Source: Candidatus Altarchaeales archaeon WOR_SM1_86-2 (lineage in GTDB: Archaea; Altiarchaeota; Altiarchaeia; IMC4; MCBC01). From it: DNA of 9,801 nt. The stretch spans positions 1 to 9,801 of the forward strand of contig MCBC01000032.1 in the NCBI GenBank assembly GCA_001723855.1, given 5' to 3'. A program made the position numbers and the translations under genes. Below the pieces are notes generated by a model. It did no database searches. It was given only the letters and a program-made list of their open reading frames with translations, and had not been told where the DNA came from. Shown here piece after piece: positions 1 through 6,271 of the stretch. Within the stretch, counting starts at the first letter, position 1. The number at the start of each line of letters is the position of its first letter.

Positions 1-96
1 AATATCAAAAGAACACCCTGTATGGCAGAGGGAATAACAGACCATATATGGGGTTGGAATAAATTACTGTGGTATAAAGTGGGTCTGCAAAATTAG
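1..96 (+). CDS. C-terminal end of an IS transposase (partial)
   Basis: Frame 1 is open from the window edge to TAG at 94-96 and gives 31 residues. They include RTPCMAEGITDHIWGWNKLL, which resembles the C-terminal tail (RTPAMAAGxTDHxWxxxELL) that I recall from archaeal and bacterial IS transposases; I cannot fix the IS family. The catalytic part lies outside the window, so whether the gene is complete cannot be judged. The IS edge follows within about 10 nt of the stop and abuts the ribK relic on the other strand, which suggests the insertion or a later deletion destroyed that gene. Confidence 0.55.
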   Translation, partial: NIKRTPCMAEGITDHIWGWNKLLWYKVGLQN

Positions 97-106
97 GACA
101 CTACCG
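1..106 (+). mobile_element. Right end of an insertion sequence (partial)
   Basis: The transposase tail stops at 96. It is followed by GCAAAATTAGGACACTAC (88-105 with a short overlap of the last codons), whose reverse complement starts GTAGTGTCC, a plausible IS terminal inverted repeat. Immediately beyond it the minus strand reads into ribK-like codons, so the boundary is probably near 101-106. The left end and any target duplication are outside the window. Confidence 0.45.
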
Positions 107-285
107 AATATTCACGGAAACTTTCTGCTTAACCTTTTCCATATCTTCCTCTCCCAATTTAATATTCAGTGTCCCTTCAAAAGGTTCAAACCCGAGTTTA
201 TCTTTAAATTCATCCTTGTATATCCTTACTACTCCCCACTTCTTTTAAGCCCGGAGGTAACAAATCCTTTAATTTTGGCACTCAA
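101..285 (-). pseudogene. ribK: Relic of archaeal CTP-dependent riboflavin kinase (RibK, DUF120)
   Basis: The minus strand encodes two pieces in different frames. From TTG at 285 there are 18 codons, including KIKGFVTSGL, ending at TAG 229-231. A second frame, open from 244 to TAG 101-103, gives 47 residues with RIYKDEFKDKLGF followed by EPFEGTLNIKL. Together they match the start of archaeal RibK (xGxVVSGLGEGxYxxxxYKExFxxxLGFxPYxGTLNxKL), which makes FMN from riboflavin using CTP. The frame switches between about 232 and 247, where the family has GEGRYxx. About the last two thirds of the usual ~130 residues are missing; the similarity ends where the IS end begins. The relic is therefore both frameshifted and truncated, and a functional copy would have to be elsewhere. 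Confidence 0.75.
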
Positions 286-296
286 TTTTATCTTTT

Positions 297-310
297 TATT
301 ATTTTAAAAA
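297..310 (+). promoter_or_regulatory. Possible TATA-like box for purP
   Basis: An A/T-only stretch (TTATTATTTTAAAAAT) is centred about 27 nt before the purP ATG. This spacing would give a leaderless mRNA, and no Shine-Dalgarno sequence precedes the ATG. The surrounding DNA is A/T-rich, so the call is weak. Confidence 0.35.
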
Positions 311-332
311 TAACTTAAAGATTTAAGAGAAA

Positions 333-1574
333 ATGATCGAAAGAAATGAAATATTTAAAATTCTGGAGGATTACAACTTGGATGATATAACTATCGGAGT
401 ATTGGGTTCTCATTCTGCCCTGGATATATCGAGGGGGGCGAAGGAATTTGGTTTCAAGACACTGGTTGTTTGCCAGAGAGGAAGGGATAAAACCTATGCA
501 AAATATTATAAGTCAAGGAAATGGAAAGGGGTTGTTGATGAAGTGATTTTGCTGGATAAATTCTCTGAAATCACAAACCCCGAGGTTATTGAAAAGATGC
601 AGAGCAAAAACACCATATTTCTGCCGCACCGCTCATTTGAAGTTTATGTTGGTTTTGAGAAAATTGAGAATGAATTTAAGATTCCACTCTTTGGCTCAAG
701 AAATATGCTTAGGGCAGAAGAAAGGTATGTTGAAAGGAACCAGTATTATTTGATGGAGAAAGGAGGTATTCCTTATCCGAGGGTTTATGAAAAGACCCCT
801 CTTCAACCCGACCTTCGTGGTGATAGGCTGTATAAGGGGGACAATATTGACAGGTTAGTTATTGTCAAAGTTGCTGAAAAACAGAGAACCTATGAGAGAG
901 CATTCTTTTTTGCATCGAATGGCGAAGAGTATAGTAGAAAAGCACAAGAGCTGATAAAAAAAGATATAATAACGCCCGATGCACTGCAGGAGGCGGTAAT
1001 TGAGGAATTTGTTCTTGGAACGCAATTTAATCTCAACTTTTTTTACTCTCCAGTAAATGGTGAACTGGAATTGCTTGGTGTTGACACCCGGCGACAGACA
1101 AACCTTGATGGGCTTTTAAGGTTGCCTGCACAGCAGCAAATTCAATTATTAGATAGTTCCGGTGAAATCGACATAGATAAAGAAGATATTGAGTCTCTAT
1201 ATGATGAAGAAACAGACACATACATCACAATCAATCCACAACATATTATTGGGCAAGAAGCAAGAAGTATAGTCGACATTAAAGCAATCGAAGCAGGACA
1301 TATCGCCTGCACGGTTAAAGAATCGCTGCTTGAGCAGATTTTTGAACTCGGAGAGAAATTTGTAAATGTTTCAAAGCAGGAATATCCGCCGGGAATAATT
1401 GGAACCTTTGCCCTGCAGTGTGCTTTAACCCCAGGACCCCCAAAAGAAAAATTTGTATGCTTTGATATAAGCATGAGGGTTCAGGGCTCTCCCGGAACAG
1501 CATTTACACCTTATTCTGGCTACCTCTACGAGAAAAGTTTGAGTGTTGGTGAAAAAGAATCGGGATGGAAGTAA
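333..1574 (+). CDS. purP: Formate-dependent AICAR formyltransferase-type ligase (PurP family), C-terminus frameshifted
   Basis: PurP is an archaeal ATP-grasp enzyme that makes FAICAR from AICAR, formate and ATP in purine synthesis. Visible motifs are GSHSAL (25-30) in the N-terminal domain, PHRSFEVYVG (98-107), EEFVLGTQFNLNFF (224-237), DTRRQTN (251-257), PPGIIGTFALQ (352-362) and the C-terminal GSPGTAFTPYSGYLY. An acidic stretch around 278-310 looks like an insertion and helps explain 413 aa against about 360 in typical PurP. The frame then ends SVGEKESGWK-stop, whereas the family continues SVGERxAxEIKxAVEE. That missing helix is encoded in the +1 frame at 1565-1594, so one base, probably a G near 1562, appears lost. 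About 15 terminal residues are gone. It may be a PurP paralogue and not the main enzyme; activity is uncertain. Confidence 0.85.
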   Translation: MIERNEIFKILEDYNLDDITIGVLGSHSALDISRGAKEFGFKTLVVCQRGRDKTYAKYYKSRKWKGVVDEVILLDKFSEITNPEVIEKMQSKNTIFLPHRSFEVYVGFEKIENEFKIPLFGSRNMLRAEERYVERNQYYLMEKGGIPYPRVYEKTPLQPDLRGDRLYKGDNIDRLVIVKVAEKQRTYERAFFFASNGEEYSRKAQELIKKDIITPDALQEAVIEEFVLGTQFNLNFFYSPVNGELELLGVDTRRQTNLDGLLRLPAQQQIQLLDSSGEIDIDKEDIESLYDEETDTYITINPQHIIGQEARSIVDIKAIEAGHIACTVKESLLEQIFELGEKFVNVSKQEYPPGIIGTFALQCALTPGPPKEKFVCFDISMRVQGSPGTAFTPYSGYLYEKSLSVGEKESGWK

Positions 1575-2746
1575 AAAAGGCTGTAGAGGAAGATGAAGAG
1601 CCGGAAATTGAATTTGTGAAGTATAAAAATAAGGATTTTGTGGTAATCCAGTGTCCTAAAGGAATGGATACGCCATATTTTGTCAGAGGGGAACACACAC
1701 CACGAGTCAGAATTGGCTCATCAAATATGCCTGCAAATAAAGAAGAAATTGCTAGATTATACAGGGAAGGTTCTTCAGAAAGCCAGGATGTTTACTCGGT
1801 CAGGAATGCCGGATTGGAAGATATTGATCTGGACAAGATAAAAGAATATTTTAAGGAAAGCGAATTAACAACTCAATTAGACGAGGGACATTTTTATGAT
1901 TTACTGAAAAAGGAAAACTTTATCGTTGAAGAAAACGAAAAATTAGCGCCGACCCTTGCAGGTATCCTTCTATTTGGAAAACATCCATGGATTAACCTAC
2001 CCCATACCACAATTCTTGCAGATAGGTACCAGGGAACCGATATGGTGCGGTGGATAGACAAGCGTGAATTGAATGGAACTATTTTTGAACTGATAGATAA
2101 ATCGGAAAAATTTTTCCTGGAGAATATGAGAACAGCTGCATGGTCTAAAGGATTTAAGACAGTCCATAAAACAGAATATCCAATTGAAGCATTGAAAGAA
2201 GCTGTCATAAATGCATTGGTTCATAGGGATTATTATGAAAGAGAAAACATCATGATCCGCATGTTTGATGATAGAATAGAAATTTTGAGTCCTGGAGAGT
2301 TATTGAGACCCTTAACCATTAAGCAATTAGATGACTTGACTTACTCTCCTAAATCCAGAAACAAAACTATTGTTGATGTTTTGATGAGAAGGAGACTAAT
2401 GGATAAACGGGGAACCGGAATTCTAAGAATGAACAACTTTATGCATGAGTGGGACCTGCAAAAGCCCATATTTGAAGAACGATGTGGTTATTTTGTCATT
2501 AATTTCAAGGGTCCTGGCAAACCAACACTATCTGTTCCAGATGAGGTACTTGCTGGTTTAAATGAAAGGCAAGTGAAGGGGCTCAAACTCATTTTCAAGC
2601 AAGGAAGAATAACCAATAGTGAGTACGCTAAAACATTCAATGTTTCCAGAAATACCGCATCAAATGATCTAATGAACTTAGTCAAAAAAGGTTTAATAAA
2701 AAGAAGCGGTGTTGGGAGAGGGAGTTATTATGTGCCAAAAATTTGA
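1565..2746 (+). CDS. AlbA_2 (Schlafen-like) / GHKL ATPase / winged-helix regulator, N-terminally truncated
   Basis: Residues 13-66 (EPEIEFVKYKNKDFVVIQ ... PRVRIGSSNMPANKEEIARLYREGS) are the second half of an AlbA_2 domain. A GHKL-type ATPase region follows (N-box EAVINALVHRDY, then DRIEILSPGEL, then RGTGI), and a C-terminal winged helix (LNERQVKGLKLIF ... NVSRNTASNDLMNLVKKGLI). This is the architecture of COG2865-type predicted regulators. The first half of AlbA_2, with the usual VEFK motif, is absent. The first ten residues, MEVKKAVEED, instead match the PurP C-terminal helix, and the ATG lies inside purP, overlapping its stop by 10 nt. The gene thus appears to be a deletion fusion that borrows a start from purP. 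Any translation would depend on purP mRNA. The role of these proteins is poorly known; a damaged AlbA_2 domain makes full function doubtful. Confidence 0.8.
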   Translation: MEVKKAVEEDEEPEIEFVKYKNKDFVVIQCPKGMDTPYFVRGEHTPRVRIGSSNMPANKEEIARLYREGSSESQDVYSVRNAGLEDIDLDKIKEYFKESELTTQLDEGHFYDLLKKENFIVEENEKLAPTLAGILLFGKHPWINLPHTTILADRYQGTDMVRWIDKRELNGTIFELIDKSEKFFLENMRTAAWSKGFKTVHKTEYPIEALKEAVINALVHRDYYERENIMIRMFDDRIEILSPGELLRPLTIKQLDDLTYSPKSRNKTIVDVLMRRRLMDKRGTGILRMNNFMHEWDLQKPIFEERCGYFVINFKGPGKPTLSVPDEVLAGLNERQVKGLKLIFKQGRITNSEYAKTFNVSRNTASNDLMNLVKKGLIKRSGVGRGSYYVPKI

Positions 2747-2767
2747 TTGTGCAATTATTGTGCAATT
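2746..2767 (+). repeat. Exact 11-bp tandem duplication
   Basis: ATTGTGCAATT occurs twice back to back (2746-2756 and 2757-2767), starting on the last base of the preceding stop codon. It sits at the joint between the AlbA_2/GHKL gene and the first orphan winged-helix fragment. It may be a slippage product or a trace of the rearrangement; a related TGCGCCAATTATTA is found at 3241-3254 at the end of the decayed third copy. Confidence 0.8.
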
Positions 2768-2802
2768 AAAATTGGGGTAAAACAACATAAATCAAAAACA
2801 AA

Positions 2803-3147
2803 ATGAAAGGGATAATGCATCCATCATTGAGAACCGGGGAGGATCGGGAGAAATGGAAACTTCCTCCACTCGAATTTGAGGAAAAACAGAGCTGGTTTGT
2901 GATAAGATTCAGAAACCCGAATGTTGAGAGGGTTATTGATACCGTTAAATTTGAACTGAATGAGAGGCAGAAGAAAGCAATACTGCATCTTTCTGAACAC
3001 AGGACAATTAGGTGTAAGGAATATGCAGAACTGTGTGATTGCTCCAGGGCAACTGCGCAGCGTGATCTGGATGAACTCGTCTCAAAGGGTCTCGTTAATA
3101 GAATCGGAAAGACCGGAAGATGGGTTTATTACGAATTAAAAAGTTAA
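2803..3147 (+). CDS. Orphan C-terminal winged-helix fragment of an AlbA_2/GHKL regulator
   Basis: The 114-aa frame lines up with the C-terminus of the preceding gene. KWKLPPLEFEEKQSWFVIRF matches its EWDLQKPIFEERCGYFVINF, and LNERQKKAILHL followed by EYAELCDCSRATAQRDLDELVSKGLVNRIGKTGRWVYYELKS matches its winged helix. The sequences have clearly diverged, so this is not a recent duplicate. The AlbA_2 and ATPase parts are absent. The first ~18 residues (MKGIMHPSLRTGEDREK) do not match the family and are probably read from junction DNA. It could act alone as a small DNA-binding protein, but a gene remnant is more likely. The frame is intact. Confidence 0.6.
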   Translation: MKGIMHPSLRTGEDREKWKLPPLEFEEKQSWFVIRFRNPNVERVIDTVKFELNERQKKAILHLSEHRTIRCKEYAELCDCSRATAQRDLDELVSKGLVNRIGKTGRWVYYELKS

Positions 3148-3166
3148 CGGCTCATTTAACATGTAA

Positions 3167-3263
3167 GTTTCCAAAGAGATCGCAAGAACAGGGGGGTTAA
3201 ATAAAAAAACAGAAAAATGGAAGAGGCACATATTATGTGTTGCGCCAATTATTAAACCACTGA
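3167..3263 (+). pseudogene. Decayed third winged-helix tail of the same family
   Basis: From 3219 one frame reads GRGTYYVLRQLLNH-stop, matching the GRGSYYVPKI end of the AlbA_2/GHKL gene. Just upstream, in another frame starting at 3167, VSKEIARTGGLNKKTEK resembles the recognition-helix and wing part (VSRNTASNDLMNLVKKGLIKR). A frameshift falls near 3205-3218 and there is no start or upstream domain. This is a short, degenerate remnant, so the assignment rests mainly on the clear GRGTYYVL terminus. Confidence 0.5.
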
Positions 3264-3275
3264 ATAAATGTTAGA

Positions 3276-4514
3276 ATGGAAAAAACATTGATCCTGAACT
3301 CGGGAAAATGCGCATGGGGGAAATGCATATTTTGCGGGTACGGGAGAATTGAAGGCATGAAGCCAGGGTATGAGAACCTGAAATTGATTTTTGATAACTT
3401 CTTCAATAAACTTTTTAGAAAAAAGTTTAATCAAAAAATAAAGGTTTTCGGGTCAGGAAGTTTCCTGGATGACTCGCAGGTCCCACAGAAAGCAAGAAGG
3501 TATTTCATCGAGAAATGTAGAGTATACGGGGTTGAAAAATTGACCGTTGAATCCAGACCTGAATTCATAACACGAGAGAAATTAGATGAGTTCAAGGGTA
3601 TTGATCTCAGCGTTGCGATAGGATTGGAGGCGGCGGACGATATGGTGCTGGATATGATAAAGAAGGGCTTTCACCTCCGGGATTTCGAAGCCGCGGCGGA
3701 AATTATCCATGGATCCGGGTTTAAGGTAAGAACCTACCTGCTGGTTAACGCTCCGGGGGCGGATGTTAATGAATTATCTAAATCTCTGGATTATGCTTTA
3801 AAGTATTCGGATTCGGTGGTTTTAATCAATTTGCTGCCCCACGGCAACACGCCCCTGTTTAAATTATGGCTCAACGGGGAATGGAATTTTTTAAGCAAAG
3901 AAGAGTTCTTTGAAATTTGCGATAATGCGCTTAAGAATCTTGATGATAAGGTAAAAGAGAGGGTTGAACTCGACCCGGAAACATTCAAGTTTGTCCCGAA
4001 GTTCCCTGAAGAACTCAGGGCACCGCTTAAGGGGGTTGGGGAGGAATACCTCACCCACCCGCATTTCGAGGTCTGGCAGGATTATTTGTGCAGGTGGTAC
4101 CGCCCGCGGGATAAGGATACCCTTTTGTTCCTCCCGTGCTCCTATAAAAAACCGTATTCGGAGTCGAAAACATACAGGCAGATAACCGAAAAATTGAGGG
4201 AAATCAAATTTGATCTTCACGGGGCACACCGGGTGTTTATCTCCAACCCGGGGGTCATTCCGATAGAATTCGAAAATTATTACCCGTTCAACGCCTATGA
4301 TTGGGATGAAAAAAATGAGATGGATGAGATCAAGGGAAGGTACATCGAGGTTACGAAAAACCGCATAGTAAACTATCTTGGTGCTCATAAAACCAGATAC
4401 GGCAGAATCCGCTGCTGCCTGAAACCGGAATCAGAGTCCTGGAAGGCATTAAAGGCTGCATGCGATGAATTGGAAATAGACATTGAGAATTATTATTTTA
4501 AAATAAAATTCTAA
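3276..4514 (+). CDS. Radical SAM protein with a C-terminal ArcS-like DUF5591 domain; probable archaeosine tRNA modification
   Basis: The N-terminal ~230 residues are a radical SAM domain: the cluster cysteines are C12, C17 and C20 (C-X4-C-X2-C, against the common C-X3-C-X2-C). ESRPEFITREKL (92-103), VAIGLEAADD (113-122) and KGFHLRDFEAAAE (130-142) match the RaSEA family, which finishes archaeosine by cleaving the lysine adduct on tRNA G15. Residues ~260-410 look like DUF5591 of ArcS, the enzyme that adds the lysine: HPHFEVWQDYLCRWYRP, then LLFLPCSYKKPYSESKTY, then NPGVIPIEFENYYP. The ArcS signature PC-X3-KPY-X2-S-X2-H is present except that the final His is Tyr300. I infer a role in archaeosine synthesis, perhaps combining tRNA adduct handling and radical cleavage. 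Ten nucleotides separate it from the CPBP gene. Confidence 0.75.
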   Translation: MEKTLILNSGKCAWGKCIFCGYGRIEGMKPGYENLKLIFDNFFNKLFRKKFNQKIKVFGSGSFLDDSQVPQKARRYFIEKCRVYGVEKLTVESRPEFITREKLDEFKGIDLSVAIGLEAADDMVLDMIKKGFHLRDFEAAAEIIHGSGFKVRTYLLVNAPGADVNELSKSLDYALKYSDSVVLINLLPHGNTPLFKLWLNGEWNFLSKEEFFEICDNALKNLDDKVKERVELDPETFKFVPKFPEELRAPLKGVGEEYLTHPHFEVWQDYLCRWYRPRDKDTLLFLPCSYKKPYSESKTYRQITEKLREIKFDLHGAHRVFISNPGVIPIEFENYYPFNAYDWDEKNEMDEIKGRYIEVTKNRIVNYLGAHKTRYGRIRCCLKPESESWKALKAACDELEIDIENYYFKIKF

Positions 4515-4524
4515 AAAAATAAAG

Positions 4525-5538
4525 ATGATAGAAGTATTATTGATCGGTGCGGTGATATCTTTCCCGATAATCCTGGCGAACCTGGGTGAAAGAAATGAGA
4601 TGGAGAGGGTATTAACCTATGTTCTTCTCGGTTTGTTATGTTTTGCTGTGGTAGTCGGGGGCTTACTGCTTATCCTTGCAGGCTTCGTTGTCGGCGATGT
4701 CCCCATGGGGCATTTTGGCGAGATTGCAGCGGGAGATATCATGTTATACGGCATCCTGTTTATCCTAACCGGCATCGTCTCGGCGCTGATGTTTTTCAAA
4801 CCGATCAGGGTACAGATAGCAAAAATCATTGATATAAACCCCGGGTCCTGCGTGCACACCACCGGCTTAATTTTAATTTCAAATCTGACCGGGGCTTTGA
4901 TCATAACAACGCTTTTTATGTTTACGGGGGGTTTTGAGATAACGGAAAGAATATTGACGGAGGAAGAAACAGCACGGTCAGATGCTATGGAGGTGATTTC
5001 AGGAACCGTGACCCAGGAAATGCTTTTTGTGTTGATTGCTTTTCTGTCCGTGGGCGTCCTTATCAGAAGGAATCTGCAGGATAGTTTAAAACGATTGGGG
5101 CTGGTGACCCCCACCCCCCTGCAGGTACTGATTAGTTTTGCATCGGTATTTATACTACTGGCGGTTGCGGTCCCCATAGAGTTGTTAATGCAAGAATACA
5201 CACCTGAAAGCTCGGAGTCAATAGATAAAGTAACGGAAAAACTTTGGGATTTAAAGAATATCGGCATATTAGGCGCCCTGATACTTTCAGTATCCGCCGG
5301 TGTTGGTGAAGAGATATTGTTCAGGGGAGCCATTCAGCCGAGATTTGGTATTTTGTTTACTGCGTTCTTATTTGCGCTGGTGCATGTTCAATACCCTAAC
5401 CTGCTGGCTATTCTGATGATTTTCATAATAGGAGTGATACTTGGGATTCTTAGAAAAAAGACAAACACGGTTGTGCCGATAATCGCACACGCAGCCTATA
5501 ATTTTATACTGTTTTTGTTTGTTATTTTAATAGGTTAA
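4525..5538 (+). CDS. CPBP-family intramembrane metalloprotease (CAAX protease-like)
   Basis: This is a polytopic membrane protein of 337 aa with hydrophobic segments near 1-20, 30-57, 70-92, 111-136, 163-180, 199-220, 247-260, 274-288, 291-308 and 314-336. The C-terminal half has the CPBP motifs: EEILFRG (262-268, glutamates plus R267), FALVHVQYP with H287, and IAHAAYN with H322 and N326. Family members include CAAX prenyl endopeptidases and bacteriocin-immunity or membrane-signalling proteases; the substrate here is unknown. The N-terminal membrane half is unlike anything I recognise and makes the protein longer than a bare CPBP domain. It lies 10 nt after the radical SAM gene, probably in one transcript, and ends 4 nt from the convergent eS1 gene. 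Confidence 0.85.
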   Translation: MIEVLLIGAVISFPIILANLGERNEMERVLTYVLLGLLCFAVVVGGLLLILAGFVVGDVPMGHFGEIAAGDIMLYGILFILTGIVSALMFFKPIRVQIAKIIDINPGSCVHTTGLILISNLTGALIITTLFMFTGGFEITERILTEEETARSDAMEVISGTVTQEMLFVLIAFLSVGVLIRRNLQDSLKRLGLVTPTPLQVLISFASVFILLAVAVPIELLMQEYTPESSESIDKVTEKLWDLKNIGILGALILSVSAGVGEEILFRGAIQPRFGILFTAFLFALVHVQYPNLLAILMIFIIGVILGILRKKTNTVVPIIAHAAYNFILFLFVILIG

Positions 5539-5542
5539 TTCT

Positions 5543-6094
5543 TCACATCGCCCTTATTTCCCTTATCTCAACTCTTTGTATCGGGCACACATTCTTTATT
5601 TCCCTATAAATTCTCGTGTTCAATTTTCCGGACAGCGATTGCTCCACCAAATCCTTTAGATTGGCGTCTTTATATCCGTCCAGTATCTCTGAAATTTTAC
5701 TGTTTATGGCGTTCTTCTGGGACGTTTTTATCCTGTTCCTTGTTATTACAACCGTCTTTATTCTCAGGTTATTGGAATCATCGATGTCGTGTATATGGTC
5801 GATCTTGCTTGTATCAGCCTTTACCAGCCCCTTCAGATAGTTCCTTGAAACCTCAAATCTCTTGAATTTGGTGTACGCATTTGAATCCCTGACCTTGCCA
5901 ATCTCGAAAATAAGGTTCAGATGCTGTTTTGTTTTATCCCCCGTGAGGTCTCTGATGGTGACCTTAAGGGTCCTGCCAACCAGTTTTTTTGGATCTGCCG
6001 CTACGGTAACCCCAACCTCCTGCGAGTTAAACTCCTCCGGGGCAACTATCCTGTACCTGCTTTTCTGCTTCCATGAATCAACTTTTCTAGCCAA
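5543..6094 (-). CDS. rps3ae: Small ribosomal subunit protein eS1 (S3Ae)
   Basis: This 183-aa basic protein matches archaeal/eukaryotic eS1: DSWKQKSRYRIVAPEEFN, then GRTLKVTIRDLTGDKTKQHL, then RFEVSRNYLKGLVKADTSKI, then TVVITRNRIKTSQKNAI, and a C-terminal CPIQRVEIREIRAM. eS1 sits on the small-subunit platform near the mRNA exit. The start is a TTG at 6092-6094, giving LARKVDSW initiated as Met; no ATG occurs upstream in frame at a sensible position, and the family begins with just such a basic segment. A TATA-like box lies 36 nt upstream. It is monocistronic, apart from the usual ribosomal clusters, and converges on the CPBP gene. Confidence 0.95.
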   Translation of the reverse strand: MARKVDSWKQKSRYRIVAPEEFNSQEVGVTVAADPKKLVGRTLKVTIRDLTGDKTKQHLNLIFEIGKVRDSNAYTKFKRFEVSRNYLKGLVKADTSKIDHIHDIDDSNNLRIKTVVITRNRIKTSQKNAINSKISEILDGYKDANLKDLVEQSLSGKLNTRIYREIKNVCPIQRVEIREIRAM

Positions 6095-6124
6095 TTTTAT
6101 TTATTTTTTATTGTAATTACAAAC

Positions 6125-6134
6125 TGTATATTTT
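6125..6134 (-). promoter_or_regulatory. Probable TATA box of eS1
   Basis: On the minus strand the sequence reads AAAAATATACAG, centred about 36 nt before the TTG start. Transcription about 26-27 nt downstream of the box centre would give a leader of roughly 9 nt. It separates the eS1 gene from the hairpin elements at 6155-6265, which would then lie upstream of the promoter and not in the eS1 mRNA. Confidence 0.5.
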
Positions 6135-6154
6135 TTTTTCTATTTTCGAAGGGC

Positions 6155-6180
6155 ATGATGGGGGATGAAACCCTCCTCAT
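6155..6180. other. Imperfect hairpin between uL13 and eS1
   Basis: ATGATGGGGG (6155-6164) pairs with CCCTCCTCAT (6171-6180) around a six-base loop, with one mismatch and one G-T pair. It stands between the compensated double hairpin and the eS1 promoter. On the minus strand it is followed by an A-run, on the plus strand by no T-run, so it is not an obvious terminator in either direction. Confidence 0.5.
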
Positions 6181-6193
6181 TCACTATGATGAT

Positions 6194-6271
6194 CAACCTT
6201 CGCAAAAGTGCTTTGCACTTTTGGAACTCAAAATTTCTTTGAAATTTTGTTGTTTCAGAAGGTTGTTTTTT
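6194..6271. repeat. Structured element: outer stem enclosing two compensated palindromes
   Basis: An outer pair CAACCTTC (6194-6201) / GAAGGTTG (6258-6265) encloses two perfect 9-bp hairpins with TTT loops. Arms CAAAAGTGC (6203-6211) and GCACTTTTG (6215-6223) form the first; CAAAATTTC (6229-6237) and GAAATTTTG (6241-6249) form the second. They differ only in three internal base pairs (GTG/CAC against TTT/AAA), all compensated. On the plus strand the outer arm runs straight into TTTTTT (6266-6271), a terminator-like ending, yet both flanking genes are on the minus strand. The element begins 4 nt after the uL13 stop. It could be a mobile palindromic repeat, a 3'-UTR structure of uL13 or an antisense small RNA; the sequence does not decide. 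Confidence 0.75.

Noticed and set aside
3891..4388. A 165-codon minus-strand open frame
   Set aside because: It is antisense to the radical SAM/DUF5591 gene and has no recognisable domain.
4617..5333. A 238-codon open frame on the minus strand
   Set aside because: It lies entirely antisense to the CPBP protease gene, whose motifs and membrane segments are convincing, and its translation shows no family resemblance.
6186..6192. ATGATGA resembling box C of a C/D guide RNA
   Set aside because: No CTGA box D and no internal C'/D' pair were found at suitable distances, so a single 7-mer is not enough.
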